A stretch of DNA of 64,000 bases from an uncultured Desulfobacter sp. (GCF_963664415.1 NZ_OY761445.1:2444501-2508500), one strand, 5' to 3'. Positions 44,075 to 51,879 are shown, numbered from the stretch's first letter. Notes: generated from the sequence alone by a model not told the origin. Translations and numbers: made by a program.

Positions 44075-46415
44075 ACGGTTCTTCTTTTTTATCATTCATT
44101 GTGCTTACTTTAGTGTTCATGTCGCTTTGCTGCTTTTTATCATTGCCGTTGGTATCCCTGGTGCTATTAATGTTACCATCAATGGACCGGCAAGACGGAT
44201 CCCAGGACAAAAGGCGGCTGGAATTCACTAGAATTCCAGCGGTATGGAAGATATGAATCATACCGGCCATGACCGGGGAAAGTAACCCAAGCATGCCTAG
44301 TGCCGCGCCTCCGAGGTCAGTAGATATAGCAAAATAGTGGTTCTGGTCAATAACTTTTATGGTCTGGCGGCTTAAATTCCTCACTTTTATCAAACCTTCT
44401 AGGTTAGAATCGGCCAGGGCAATGTCTGCAGCTTCCAGGGCAACTTCAGCACCTCCGGCACCGATGGCCACGCCGATATCCGCACGGGCCAAGGCTAAAG
44501 CATCGTTAACTCCGTCACCCACCATAACCACCTGGTGCTCTTTTTTCAGCTCTTCAACCCGGCCTGCCTTTTCCTCCGGCAATAGGGGTGCTCTGCAGTC
44601 ATCAAAGGGGAAGATATCCATCATGGTTTGAGCCACTTCTTTATTGTCTCCGGTCACTAGATGAATAGCCTTTACACCATCGGCTTTCAAATAGTTCAAC
44701 ACATCTACGGCTTCAGGCCGGATGGGGTTGGCGATTCCCATCATACCTGTGGCACTGCCATTTTTAGATACAAAAATAACAGTTCGGCCAAGCCCCCTTT
44801 GTTCAGCTGCTTTTTTATCAAACCAGCGCAGATCCACCTCATTTTCTTCCATGAACTGGCGGTTGCCAACCAGGATCACTTCCTCGCAGCCGATATTGCA
44901 TGACACGCCCCGACCTGCCTTGAACTCGCAAACGGCATGGGGCTGAACGGTCAAGCCCCGCTTCTCGGCTTCGGCCAGAATGGCCCGGGCCATGGGGTGC
45001 TGATTATGGGACTCGGCGGTGGCAGCCAGGGAAAGGATCGTATCTTCGGAAATAGACGGGGTCCTGCCCACAATGGTCATAATCTGGGGCAGATCCTGGG
45101 TCAGGGTGCCGGTCTTGTCAAAACAGAAGACATCGGTCGTCCCCACGGTTTCCAGATAAAGCCCGCCTTTAATAAGGATGGAATTTTTAGCCGCATTGGC
45201 CAGGGCCGCGGTAACCGCAGAGGAGGCGGCAAGCACCGTAGCGCATGGACAGGACATCACCAGCATGACGGTCAGGGCACGCAGGGGATCAAGGGTAACG
45301 GCAAAAGTAATCGCCGTGGCAGCCAGCCCTATTTTCAGCAGTCTTGAGGCCAGTTCGTCGGCCTTCTGCTCGGCCGGCGCTTTATTGGCCAAAGAGTCTT
45401 CCACCATGCGCATGATGCCCGCAAGGTAGGTATCCTGACCGGTTTTTACGGTACGGATAAACAAGGTGCCCTGGGAAATAATAGTACCGGCATAAACCTT
45501 ATCGCCGATATCTTTAAACACCGCTTCCGAACGGCCGTTGATAGTAGCTTCGTCCACCAGGGCGTCCCCGTCAAGAATGGTGCCGTCCACCGGAATCTTC
45601 TCCCCGGTATGGGCCGCTACCACATCATCGGGGCGGATGTCTGCCACAGCCGTCTCAACTTCCATGCCGTCCCGCATCACATAGGCCGTGGCCGGGGCCA
45701 CTTCCAATATATTGCGTATGGCCTTTCTGGAGCGCTGGGCCACATAATCTTCGGTCAGTTCAGCCACATTGTAGATCCACAGAATCTGGACAGCGGAAAA
45801 GGCTTCGCCCATTAGGATCGTGGCCACGGACCCTGCAGCCAAAAATGGTTTTACCGTAACCTTTTTCTTTTCGGCAGTATCCTGGACGGCTTCCTTGATC
45901 AACGGAACGGTACCTGCAATGGCGGCTATCCCCAGAAAACTCAAGGGACTCTGGGCCAGTGCCAGGCCAAATATCCATTTTCGGACCAAAGCAAACACCA
46001 TGACGGATGAAAGCCACGTCACCCGTCGGGCCTTGACTTTAAAGTTTTTTTCATCAGGGGCCTCACACAGACAATCCGTACATGCCAGGCCATCAAGGCC
46101 GGCCGGCGTATCATCGGGGAATGTCTCAGGATCAGAGACTTGGGCCAGCACAGCCTGAATCAGCCCGGAAAGCTCCGTTTTGTCCGGATCGAACAAAATG
46201 ATGACTGATCCGCTTTGAACCCGGGCATCCGCCCGGGTCACCCCGACCTGACGAGTCATAAATTTCTGCATCCAGTTTGCCTTTTGGACGTCCTGGCGGC
46301 AGGATGCAACCTGGACCCGCATTCTGCCGGGGATAAATTGACGTACCCGAATACCGTTTTTTTTCAACATGCTCTGGGTAAGTCTTTGGGAACTGCCGTT
46401 CATTTTTTCATTCAT
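44058..46415 (-). CDS. FezB-like P1B-type ATPase B (CPC type, altered actuator)
   Basis: A 785-residue P-type ATPase. The N-terminus has 'IRVRQFIPGRMRVQVAS', the Arg/Gly module in place of a CxxC domain. Membrane metal motif 'MSCPCATVLAAS', phosphorylation site 'FDKTGTLTQ', HP motif 'NQHPMARAIL' and hinge 'MVGDGVNDALALA'. The actuator loop reads 'EATINGRSEAVFK', where other P-type ATPases have T-G-E. The tail beyond about residue 740 is hydrophilic, Lys/Asn/Asp-rich. It is the first gene of a six-gene run on the minus strand and diverges from small-gene block B. Confidence 0.85.
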   Translation of the reverse strand: MNEKMNGSSQRLTQSMLKKNGIRVRQFIPGRMRVQVASCRQDVQKANWMQKFMTRQVGVTRADARVQSGSVIILFDPDKTELSGLIQAVLAQVSDPETFPDDTPAGLDGLACTDCLCEAPDEKNFKVKARRVTWLSSVMVFALVRKWIFGLALAQSPLSFLGIAAIAGTVPLIKEAVQDTAEKKKVTVKPFLAAGSVATILMGEAFSAVQILWIYNVAELTEDYVAQRSRKAIRNILEVAPATAYVMRDGMEVETAVADIRPDDVVAAHTGEKIPVDGTILDGDALVDEATINGRSEAVFKDIGDKVYAGTIISQGTLFIRTVKTGQDTYLAGIMRMVEDSLANKAPAEQKADELASRLLKIGLAATAITFAVTLDPLRALTVMLVMSCPCATVLAASSAVTAALANAAKNSILIKGGLYLETVGTTDVFCFDKTGTLTQDLPQIMTIVGRTPSISEDTILSLAATAESHNQHPMARAILAEAEKRGLTVQPHAVCEFKAGRGVSCNIGCEEVILVGNRQFMEENEVDLRWFDKKAAEQRGLGRTVIFVSKNGSATGMMGIANPIRPEAVDVLNYLKADGVKAIHLVTGDNKEVAQTMMDIFPFDDCRAPLLPEEKAGRVEELKKEHQVVMVGDGVNDALALARADIGVAIGAGGAEVALEAADIALADSNLEGLIKVRNLSRQTIKVIDQNHYFAISTDLGGAALGMLGLLSPVMAGMIHIFHTAGILVNSSRLLSWDPSCRSIDGNINSTRDTNGNDKKQQSDMNTKVSTMNDKKEEPYEFCS

Positions 46416-46643
46416 AATTTTCTTCGCCTAAATTAATTAATTGAAAAATGTCAATCTAACACAACTCATTAGCCTATTCAAACTTTTAATAGCTTAAAGA
46501 TTATTTTCATCGTTAGGTCAATTTTATATTGCATGATTTTTAAATTACATTTAAACATATTAAATTATTTATTGACTATAAAATTAGCTTGAACTAATAT
46601 CATCCGTAAATTATTAATATTCAACTACTTTCCAGGAGGAGAT
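46416..46643. other. Divergent AT-rich promoter region of block B
   Basis: This AT-rich stretch separates the ATPase gene (minus) from small-gene block B (plus). It contains a sigma-70 promoter at 46572-46600. No recognised Fur box or other operator could be read, although iron control would be expected. Confidence 0.5.
46572..46600 (+). promoter_or_regulatory. Sigma-70-type promoter of gene X, block B
   Basis: TTGACT (46572-46577), 17 nt, then TAATAT (46595-46600), 43 nt before the ATG at 46644, with a GGAGGAG ribosome site. The match to consensus is good. Confidence 0.65.
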
Positions 46644-46778
46644 ATGTTACCGTTCATACCCATCGCCTGCGGCCTTGCAACTGCCTTAACCTGTGCTTTA
46701 GCCGTGGAAACCGGCAAAGGAACGCAGAAAACCATTAAACGAAGAAAACGAAGAAATGCCCGGAAAAACAAATCTTGA
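46644..46778 (+). CDS. Small membrane protein with basic tail (gene X, block B)
   Basis: A 44-residue protein, absent from simple ORF lists because of its length. It has a hydrophobic helix 'LPFIPIACGLATALTCALAV', then a strongly basic tail ('IKRRKRRNARKNKS'). GGAGGAG lies 4 nt before the ATG. The frameshifted paralogue is at 35078-35199. The layout of a single helix with a positive tail suggests a small inner-membrane or compartment-membrane protein that faces the cytoplasm with its tail. Function is unknown. Confidence 0.65.
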   Translation: MLPFIPIACGLATALTCALAVETGKGTQKTIKRRKRRNARKNKS

Positions 46779-46891
46779 AACTAAAAAATAGATGACCCAA
46801 GTTATAAAGAGACCAAACATTGAAAACTCATACGGGTGCCAGGGCACTGCTTTCGAGCACGGCCCTGTGGCACCATCTTTCATGCTGTTAA
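46756..46891 (+). pseudogene. Decayed copy of gene Y (H-T-G...W-H-H protein) in block B
   Basis: The frame beginning with TTG at 46820 reads 'LKTHTGARALLSSTALWHHL' and stops at 46891. This matches 'MKNIHTGAGVLLTGTALWHH' of the 74-residue gene at 35189. The expected start, ATG 46756 inside the end of gene X, stops after 11 codons, and the membrane segment in between is deleted. So block B keeps gene X but has lost gene Y. Confidence 0.7.
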
Positions 46892-47266
46892 AAAAACAAT
46901 CAAAAAAGAGCCTCCGAAAAATCCTGCGATTTTTGGCAGCCCGTTCTCTATAGAAATTTCAAATCAAAAAAAACACGCCTATTGGCACTTACTATCTTAC
47001 GCTAAAAAACATCTATTAAATTACGCACCATCTTCACAATTGAAGTAAATAAGCTTTTACTTTTTTTCCTATATCTAACTTGGCTAAAACTAGCAAATAC
47101 AAACTTTTTTTATTTTATACCCCAAGTTAGTCTTTATTAAAATATCCAATAAAATTAAATAGTTGACAATCAAAAGGCCCGGGTCTATATTAAAAACTGT
47201 TGGAAATCATATATCTATAAACTATTCCAACTGTTAACAATAATTCTTAATATTAAGGAGAGCATT
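46892..47266. other. Intergenic region between remnant Y and the Gly-zipper genes
   Basis: Mostly AT-rich. It contains the promoter at 47163-47191 and, upstream of it, sequence that aligns with that at 35575-35608 in block A. No gene is supported. Confidence 0.45.
47163..47191 (+). promoter_or_regulatory. Sigma-70-type promoter of the Gly-zipper genes
   Basis: TTGACA (47163-47168), 17 nt, then TATATT (47186-47191). The transcript would carry the genes at 47267 and 47470. The paralogous promoter lies at 35609. Confidence 0.7.
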
Positions 47267-47458
47267 ATGTTTTATCTGCCATTGACAGCATCCCCTCTTG
47301 GCTGGGTCATTCTTGGTGTAGGCGGATATGCCCTTTACAAAGCAGGCAAGAAAAAAGGACAGGACGAGGTTGCCGCATCCGAGATCACGCAAGCCCCAGA
47401 CAAAGAGGATAAGGCAAAAACAACGGCAAAAACCACAACAACAAAAACAACGCCATAA
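47267..47458 (+). CDS. Small Gly-zipper membrane protein (63 aa)
   Basis: A 63-residue protein with an N-terminal membrane segment 'ASPLGWVILGVGGYALYKAG' like those of the 91- and 96-residue proteins at 35705 and 47470, then a KKKGQD stretch and a Thr/Lys-rich tail ('TTAKTTTTKTTP'). AAGGAG precedes ATG 47267. It lies 11 nt before the next family member, so a tandem duplication is likely. Confidence 0.7.
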   Translation: MFYLPLTASPLGWVILGVGGYALYKAGKKKGQDEVAASEITQAPDKEDKAKTTAKTTTTKTTP

Positions 47459-47469
47459 AGGAAAAAACA

Positions 47470-47760
47470 ATGGGTGTTCCAATGAGTGCGCCGTTAAGTG
47501 CGCCGTTCGTTGCAAGTCCCGTAGGATGGGTTGTCCTGGGGGCTGCCGGCTATATTACCTATAAAGCCGGGAAAAAGGCCGGAAAAAAGGCCGAAGAGGA
47601 TATTACAAAACCAAGTTTGTATGACCGGGTTGTCAAAGGAACCATGAAAGCGGCTTACAAAACCCAGAAATGCGTTTCCGAAAGCCTGGGAAAAGCCAAA
47701 GACAAATACGGGACTCTGTGGACGGAAGCCAAAACAGAGGCAAACGCAACATCAGATTAA
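47470..47760 (+). CDS. Small Gly-zipper membrane protein (gene Z, block B, 96 aa)
   Basis: A 96-residue protein clearly paralogous to the one at 35705: 'SPVGWVVLGAAGYITYKAGK', then 'KKAGKKAEED', 'LYDRVVKGTMKAAYKTQK' and 'KDKYGTLWTEAKTEA'. The paralogue matches the last block as 'KEKCGTLWAEAKTES'. The last ~55 residues form an amphipathic helical region. It would anchor in a membrane by the first segment. Its stop at 47760 lies 8 nt from the end of the convergent triple-FeoA gene. Confidence 0.75.
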   Translation: MGVPMSAPLSAPFVASPVGWVVLGAAGYITYKAGKKAGKKAEEDITKPSLYDRVVKGTMKAAYKTQKCVSESLGKAKDKYGTLWTEAKTEANATSD

Positions 47761-47768
47761 CAGACAGA

Positions 47769-48497
47769 TCATGTCATTGTCCGGACGATGACTGCACCGG
47801 CTTTTTCAGGCGGAAGAAACAGGCGCAGTCCGCCCGGACTTGAAATGGTAACCGGTGTACTTGCCGGCCCGTGTTCATGCAGGGAGATGGCCTGATCAAT
47901 GGATTCCAGAGTCAGTTTGACACCCGCAGTCACCCCATGGGTCTCCAGATGCTTAACTCCCCTTGGCCCCCCCATCACTTCGGTAACCTCAAAATCGAGA
48001 TCCTTTTTGGCAAAGTAGAACTGGGTGGCATCCTTTCCCGGATAATGCCCCCATATTCTTGCAGCCTCCCCTTCGGAAAGCCGGGTTCTTTCCCTTCTGT
48101 TGATCAGCACCAGGTAATCCATATGGGGCAAGGCCCGGACAAGACGTATATTGCCGTCCACGGGAAGGCCTAATTTCGCCAGGGATTTTTCAATAAACGG
48201 TCCGCCGGAATGAATCTCCACATGACCTTCCTGGCCTTTTTTCATCTGGTTCAAAGGGATCTTTTCCCCGGATGCCAGATGGATGTATAGCTTCATGACC
48301 ATGCCCGCAGGGATAACCACATCGCCATTTCCTCCGTTTACTCGCACTGAATAAAAATTAACGTCTTCGTCCTGCCGGATAATGTGTCCGCCTGTGAACA
48401 GCCCCATGCGTTGCAACCATTTTTCCAGAACAGGATTGGTAACCTCAAGCAGTACAAGTTCGGTATTTACCGGCGCATCAAGCAATGACGAATACAT
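47769..48497 (-). CDS. Triple FeoA-like domain protein
   Basis: A 242-residue protein made of three FeoA/SH3-like repeats. The first is around 'LQRMGLFTGGHIIRQDEDV', the second 'LAKLGLPVDGNIRLVRALPH', the third 'LETHGVTAGVKLTLESIDQ', each followed by a strand such as 'YLVLINRRERTRLSEGEAAR'. Ordinary FeoA has one repeat and about 75 residues. It lies 51 nt after the FezB-like ATPase gene at 48549 and belongs to the same run. It may act as a regulatory or adaptor subunit for the ATPase or FeoB; this is inference. Confidence 0.75.
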   Translation of the reverse strand: MYSSLLDAPVNTELVLLEVTNPVLEKWLQRMGLFTGGHIIRQDEDVNFYSVRVNGGNGDVVIPAGMVMKLYIHLASGEKIPLNQMKKGQEGHVEIHSGGPFIEKSLAKLGLPVDGNIRLVRALPHMDYLVLINRRERTRLSEGEAARIWGHYPGKDATQFYFAKKDLDFEVTEVMGGPRGVKHLETHGVTAGVKLTLESIDQAISLHEHGPASTPVTISSPGGLRLFLPPEKAGAVIVRTMT

Positions 48498-48548
48498 TTT
48501 ACCCTCTTTTATTTAAATTAATTTCCGTGTATTCCGTGGTTTTAAACA

Positions 48549-50672
48549 TCAGGACGCCTCAGTCTCTTCAACGGTATCCGGGAGGTGACCAATAAGCTGT
48601 TTTTCCCGCATTCCGGCATACCCGATAATTCCCACGGTGGAAAGATTATGCAGTATTGCTGCGGCCACGGGACGGAGCCATCCCAAAGTGGCCAGAAATA
48701 AAAATGATGAATTAAGAGACACCGCGGCAACAAAGGCCTGATGTATGGTTTCCTGGCACCGCAAGGCAATCAGCCGGGCAGTGAGCAAGGTGTTCAAATC
48801 TTCCTTGAGCAGAATCACCTGGGCAGACTCCTTGGCCAGATCCGCACCCGAGGGCAGACAAATTCCCACATCAGCAGACACCAGGGCCGGGGCATCATTC
48901 ACCCCGTCTCCGGTAAATCCCAGGACACAGCCGTCGCCCTTAAGCCGGGCCACAATTGCCGCTTTATCCTCGGGCCGCAATTCGGCATACACCTCATCCA
49001 CATCCGGCAGAGAAGCGGCCAGGCCATTGGCGGTACGTTCCGTGTCTCCGGTGAGGATGATAATTTTTTTAATACCGGCCTTCTTAAGTCCGGCAAGGAC
49101 AGCCGACGCCTCGGGCCGGAGCTCGTCGCGCAGCCCTAACACCCCCTCAAGCTTTCCGTCCCGGGCCACATAAAGCAGACTTTTTCCCTCATTTTGAAAC
49201 GCCAGAGCTGCTTTATCGGCCCCTGAGCAGTCGATCCCTTCGTCTTCTTCTATAAAGTGCCGACTGCCCACCAGAACATTAAGATCGTCAATATAGGCAG
49301 AGACCCCGTGGGCAACAATAAAGTCCACCTGACTGGTGGGGGAGAGGGTAAGGTCCTTGTCCCGGGCCGCGCCCACCACGGCAGCCGCCACGGGATGGGC
49401 ATAATGCTCTTCGGCCGAGGCAGCCAGCACGAGAAGCTCATTATCATCGAGCCCTTGGGCACTGAATATGTCCGTTACCTGGAGTTCTCCCCGGGTCAAT
49501 GTACCGGTTTTGTCAAATATGAGTGTGTCCACCCTGGCCAGACTGTCCACAGCCTGGGCACCTTTAAGCAGCACACCCTGCAGGGCTGCAGTATGCATGG
49601 CAACGCGGACGGCAACAGGGCTGGACAATTTGATCACGCATGAATAATCCACAGTGAGGACGGCCGCCGACTTTTCCAGGTCCCGGGTCAAAGCAAACAA
49701 CCCGACGCCCAGGCCAAAGGTCAGGGGCACCAGCTTATCGGCCAGTTCATCACTTTTCTTCTGGGAATCGGATTCATACCGCAACGAATCTTCCAAAAAC
49801 TTGGAAATCCTTGCCACGGATGTTTCAGCCCCCACATGGAGTGCCTCAAAAATAATGCGGCCCTCCTCAATGACGGAACCTGAAATAACCTCATCCCCGG
49901 GCTTGACATGGACAGGCACAGACTCTCCTGTTACCGAACTCTGATTCACGGCAGCTTCTCCATCCACCACCCGGCCGTCCAGGGGAATCATCTCACCGGG
50001 ACCGCAAACCACCCGGTCGCCGATCCCCGCCTCTTCAAAGGGGATCTGGATCTCCTGGCCGTCCTTTTCGATCCAAATGCTCTCGGTCTGGGGCTTTAAC
50101 AAACTTTTAAGCAGGCCTGTGGCTTTATTTTCACTGACTTTTTCAAAATATTCGCCCAGGGCAAGCAGGGCCACAATGGTGGTGGCTGTAAAATAATCCC
50201 GCCGCCACAAGGAAAACGCCACGGCGGCCCCATCCAGGACCTCCACTTTAAGCTTCCGATGCCAGAGGCAGGCCACGCCGTCCAGAATCACAGGGGCGGA
50301 CAGAACCAGGGCGATGGGCGCAGCAAATAGCGCAGGCAGGAAAAAACAGGCTATGGATAACGCCCCTTTCACTGACAGCCCCAAGAGCGAGGGGGGGGCT
50401 TTTCTATCGTTTTTTCCACTAAACACGTCCAAGGGTAGATCCTGGACACACCCCAATACCGCAGCCCGGATTTCTGCCCGGCCGTCATACTTAACAATAA
50501 TCGAGGAGGCCCTGCCGTTCAATCGGGCGGATTCAACCCCCGGAATGGTCTCCAAGGTGGCTTCCAGGTAATCGGGATCCAGTTCCGGATCCCGCAGGAA
50601 CCGGCCTTTCAGGCGCATCCGGTTGGGCAGTTCACTGACGATGGTAACAGGAGAGGTGGTACATACGGTCAT
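48549..50672 (-). CDS. fezB: FezB-like P1B-6-type ATPase C (Tyr-Ser-Cys motif)
   Basis: A 707-residue ATPase and the best candidate for the canonical ferrosome ATPase. The N-terminus has 'IVSELPNRMRLKGRFLRD', an Arg-rich module without CxxC. The membrane motif is 'TVDYSCVIKLSSPVAV': no CPC, but Ser-Cys. As I recall, P1B-6 ATPases such as FezB carry a Cys motif of this type. Actuator 'SSVTGESVPV', phosphorylation site 'FDKTGTLTRGE', HP motif 'HYAHPVAAAVVG' and hinge 'FTGDGVNDAPAL' are intact. It overlaps the upstream gene at 50669 by 4 nt. Confidence 0.82.
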   Translation of the reverse strand: MTVCTTSPVTIVSELPNRMRLKGRFLRDPELDPDYLEATLETIPGVESARLNGRASSIIVKYDGRAEIRAAVLGCVQDLPLDVFSGKNDRKAPPSLLGLSVKGALSIACFFLPALFAAPIALVLSAPVILDGVACLWHRKLKVEVLDGAAVAFSLWRRDYFTATTIVALLALGEYFEKVSENKATGLLKSLLKPQTESIWIEKDGQEIQIPFEEAGIGDRVVCGPGEMIPLDGRVVDGEAAVNQSSVTGESVPVHVKPGDEVISGSVIEEGRIIFEALHVGAETSVARISKFLEDSLRYESDSQKKSDELADKLVPLTFGLGVGLFALTRDLEKSAAVLTVDYSCVIKLSSPVAVRVAMHTAALQGVLLKGAQAVDSLARVDTLIFDKTGTLTRGELQVTDIFSAQGLDDNELLVLAASAEEHYAHPVAAAVVGAARDKDLTLSPTSQVDFIVAHGVSAYIDDLNVLVGSRHFIEEDEGIDCSGADKAALAFQNEGKSLLYVARDGKLEGVLGLRDELRPEASAVLAGLKKAGIKKIIILTGDTERTANGLAASLPDVDEVYAELRPEDKAAIVARLKGDGCVLGFTGDGVNDAPALVSADVGICLPSGADLAKESAQVILLKEDLNTLLTARLIALRCQETIHQAFVAAVSLNSSFLFLATLGWLRPVAAAILHNLSTVGIIGYAGMREKQLIGHLPDTVEETEAS

Positions 50673-51088
50673 GGAGTTTCCGTTTCCCGGGGCTCACAGA
50701 TGGTGTCCGGGCCTTTTTTCATTGCTTTATCGATCAAATATCCGGCCCCGGCAAGGGCTGCAGCGGTTATGCCGATATCGACCAGACTTTTTTTATCGGT
50801 CAAAGAGAGGATCAGCGACGCGGCAGTCCCTTTGAGCAGGCCATTGACCACGGCCCGGGGTTTACTCATGGTGCCGTTTTGCACATCCACCATGTTGGAG
50901 CCAATGGTGGCGGCAGAGGCAACGGCAATGGTAACCGCAGCAAACTCCAAGGGGGTATATGCGTCCTGGGGGATAGGAATCGGTGCAAACATGGGAGGCC
51001 CAGGCACTTGGACCATTGACCGCAGTGTAGGCTCCGCGGATTGAACTACGGACTCTTGCGGACCTAAAACGAGATCAAAAATTTTCAT
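50669..51088 (-). CDS. Gly/Ala-rich membrane protein (139 aa)
   Basis: A 139-residue protein with a Pro-rich start ('VPGPPMFAPIPIPQDAY') and a hydrophobic region 'FAAVTIAVASAATIGSNM', then 'KGTAASLILSLTDKKSL' and 'DIGITAAALAGAGYLIDK'. It is related to the protein at 42099 by the 'NGTM' segment and its Gly-spaced helices. It is the first gene before the FezB-like ATPase (ATGA overlap) and so probably a partner. Ferrosome loci are known to include such small membrane proteins; the exact name is not assigned here. Confidence 0.7.
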   Translation of the reverse strand: MKIFDLVLGPQESVVQSAEPTLRSMVQVPGPPMFAPIPIPQDAYTPLEFAAVTIAVASAATIGSNMVDVQNGTMSKPRAVVNGLLKGTAASLILSLTDKKSLVDIGITAAALAGAGYLIDKAMKKGPDTICEPRETETP

Positions 51089-51425
51089 TACATTCAGCCT
51101 TTTTCTCTATTTTAAGATTCTAAACGATGAATCTTTAGTACAGAGGGATCATGCCAAAATACTAGAATAAACGCAAGGGAGAATCCCCACAAATGAAGTA
51201 ATAAATCAATTAAAGCTAACTTTTTCAGTTATTAGCTCTTCCGGGGATTTTCCATTATCCTGCAGAAAATGGAATGACACAAAAAAATTTAAACACCTAT
51301 GTTCCGATATTGCCATAAAACCCGAGCAGTGCTAACAAACATAATTAGATCTAAAAAGGGAGTCTCATAGCAGTGTAGATCCAAATATCCGGCAAAATTG
51401 TTTGCACATATAAAAGGAGAACAAA
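51089..51425. other. Divergent intergenic region at the right edge of the iron locus
   Basis: Separates the minus-strand fezB operon and the thioesterase gene. It holds a short inverted repeat TTCCATT / AATGGAA (51250-51256 and 51268-51274) that could be an operator. No gene is supported. Confidence 0.4.
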
Positions 51426-51842
51426 ATGAAAGAGACGTTAAAGCCCGGCATCCGCTATGAACACAAATTCACGGTTCCTGCGTCAAAAACCGTTCCGGCG
51501 CTCTACCCGGAAGCCGAAGAGTTTCAGGTCATGCCCGAAGTCTTTGCCACGGGATTTTTAGTGGGCCTGCTTGAATGGACATGCATAAAAGCCCTCATCC
51601 CTCACCTTGACTGGCCCCGGGAACAAACCGTGGGAATTCACATTGACGCAAGCCACGAAGCGGCAACGCCCCCTGGCCTGGAGGTGACGGTTGTCGCCGA
51701 ATTAACAGAGGTTAAGGGTAAAAAACTGGTCTTTAATTTAGAGGCGCACGATGGTGTTGATCTGATCTCAAAGGGTAAACACGTGCGGTTTATTGTTGAC
51801 AAGGAGAAATTTGATTCAAGATTATCAAAAAAAACAAAATAG
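51426..51842 (+). CDS. Hotdog-fold thioesterase, FlK-like
   Basis: A 138-residue protein of the fluoroacetyl-CoA thioesterase-like hotdog family: 'ATGFLVGLLEWTCIKALI' holds the likely catalytic Glu, and 'VGIHIDASHEAATPPGLEV' contains the His (S-H-E-A-A-T-P-P-G). It probably hydrolyses small acyl-CoA esters. AAAGGAG precedes ATG 51426. The gene stands alone, with no hint of the fluoroacetate pathway. Confidence 0.85.
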   Translation: MKETLKPGIRYEHKFTVPASKTVPALYPEAEEFQVMPEVFATGFLVGLLEWTCIKALIPHLDWPREQTVGIHIDASHEAATPPGLEVTVVAELTEVKGKKLVFNLEAHDGVDLISKGKHVRFIVDKEKFDSRLSKKTK

Positions 51843-51879
51843 TAGCGACGAACAAAGGTGATCCAAACTTAGCACGAGA

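Noticed and set aside
47769..48497. Triple-FeoA gene as a DtxR/IdeR-like regulator
   Set aside because: There is no helix-turn-helix segment; only SH3-like FeoA repeats are present.
34144..51088. Magnetosome island
   Set aside because: No MamA, MamB/M, MamK, MamE, MamI or Mms-type proteins are present. ATPases, Feo proteins and Gly-zipper proteins fit ferrosomes better.
34144..51088. Encapsulin or ferritin based iron store
   Set aside because: No encapsulin shell protein, ferritin or bacterioferritin motif (e.g. ferroxidase E-x-x-H) was seen.
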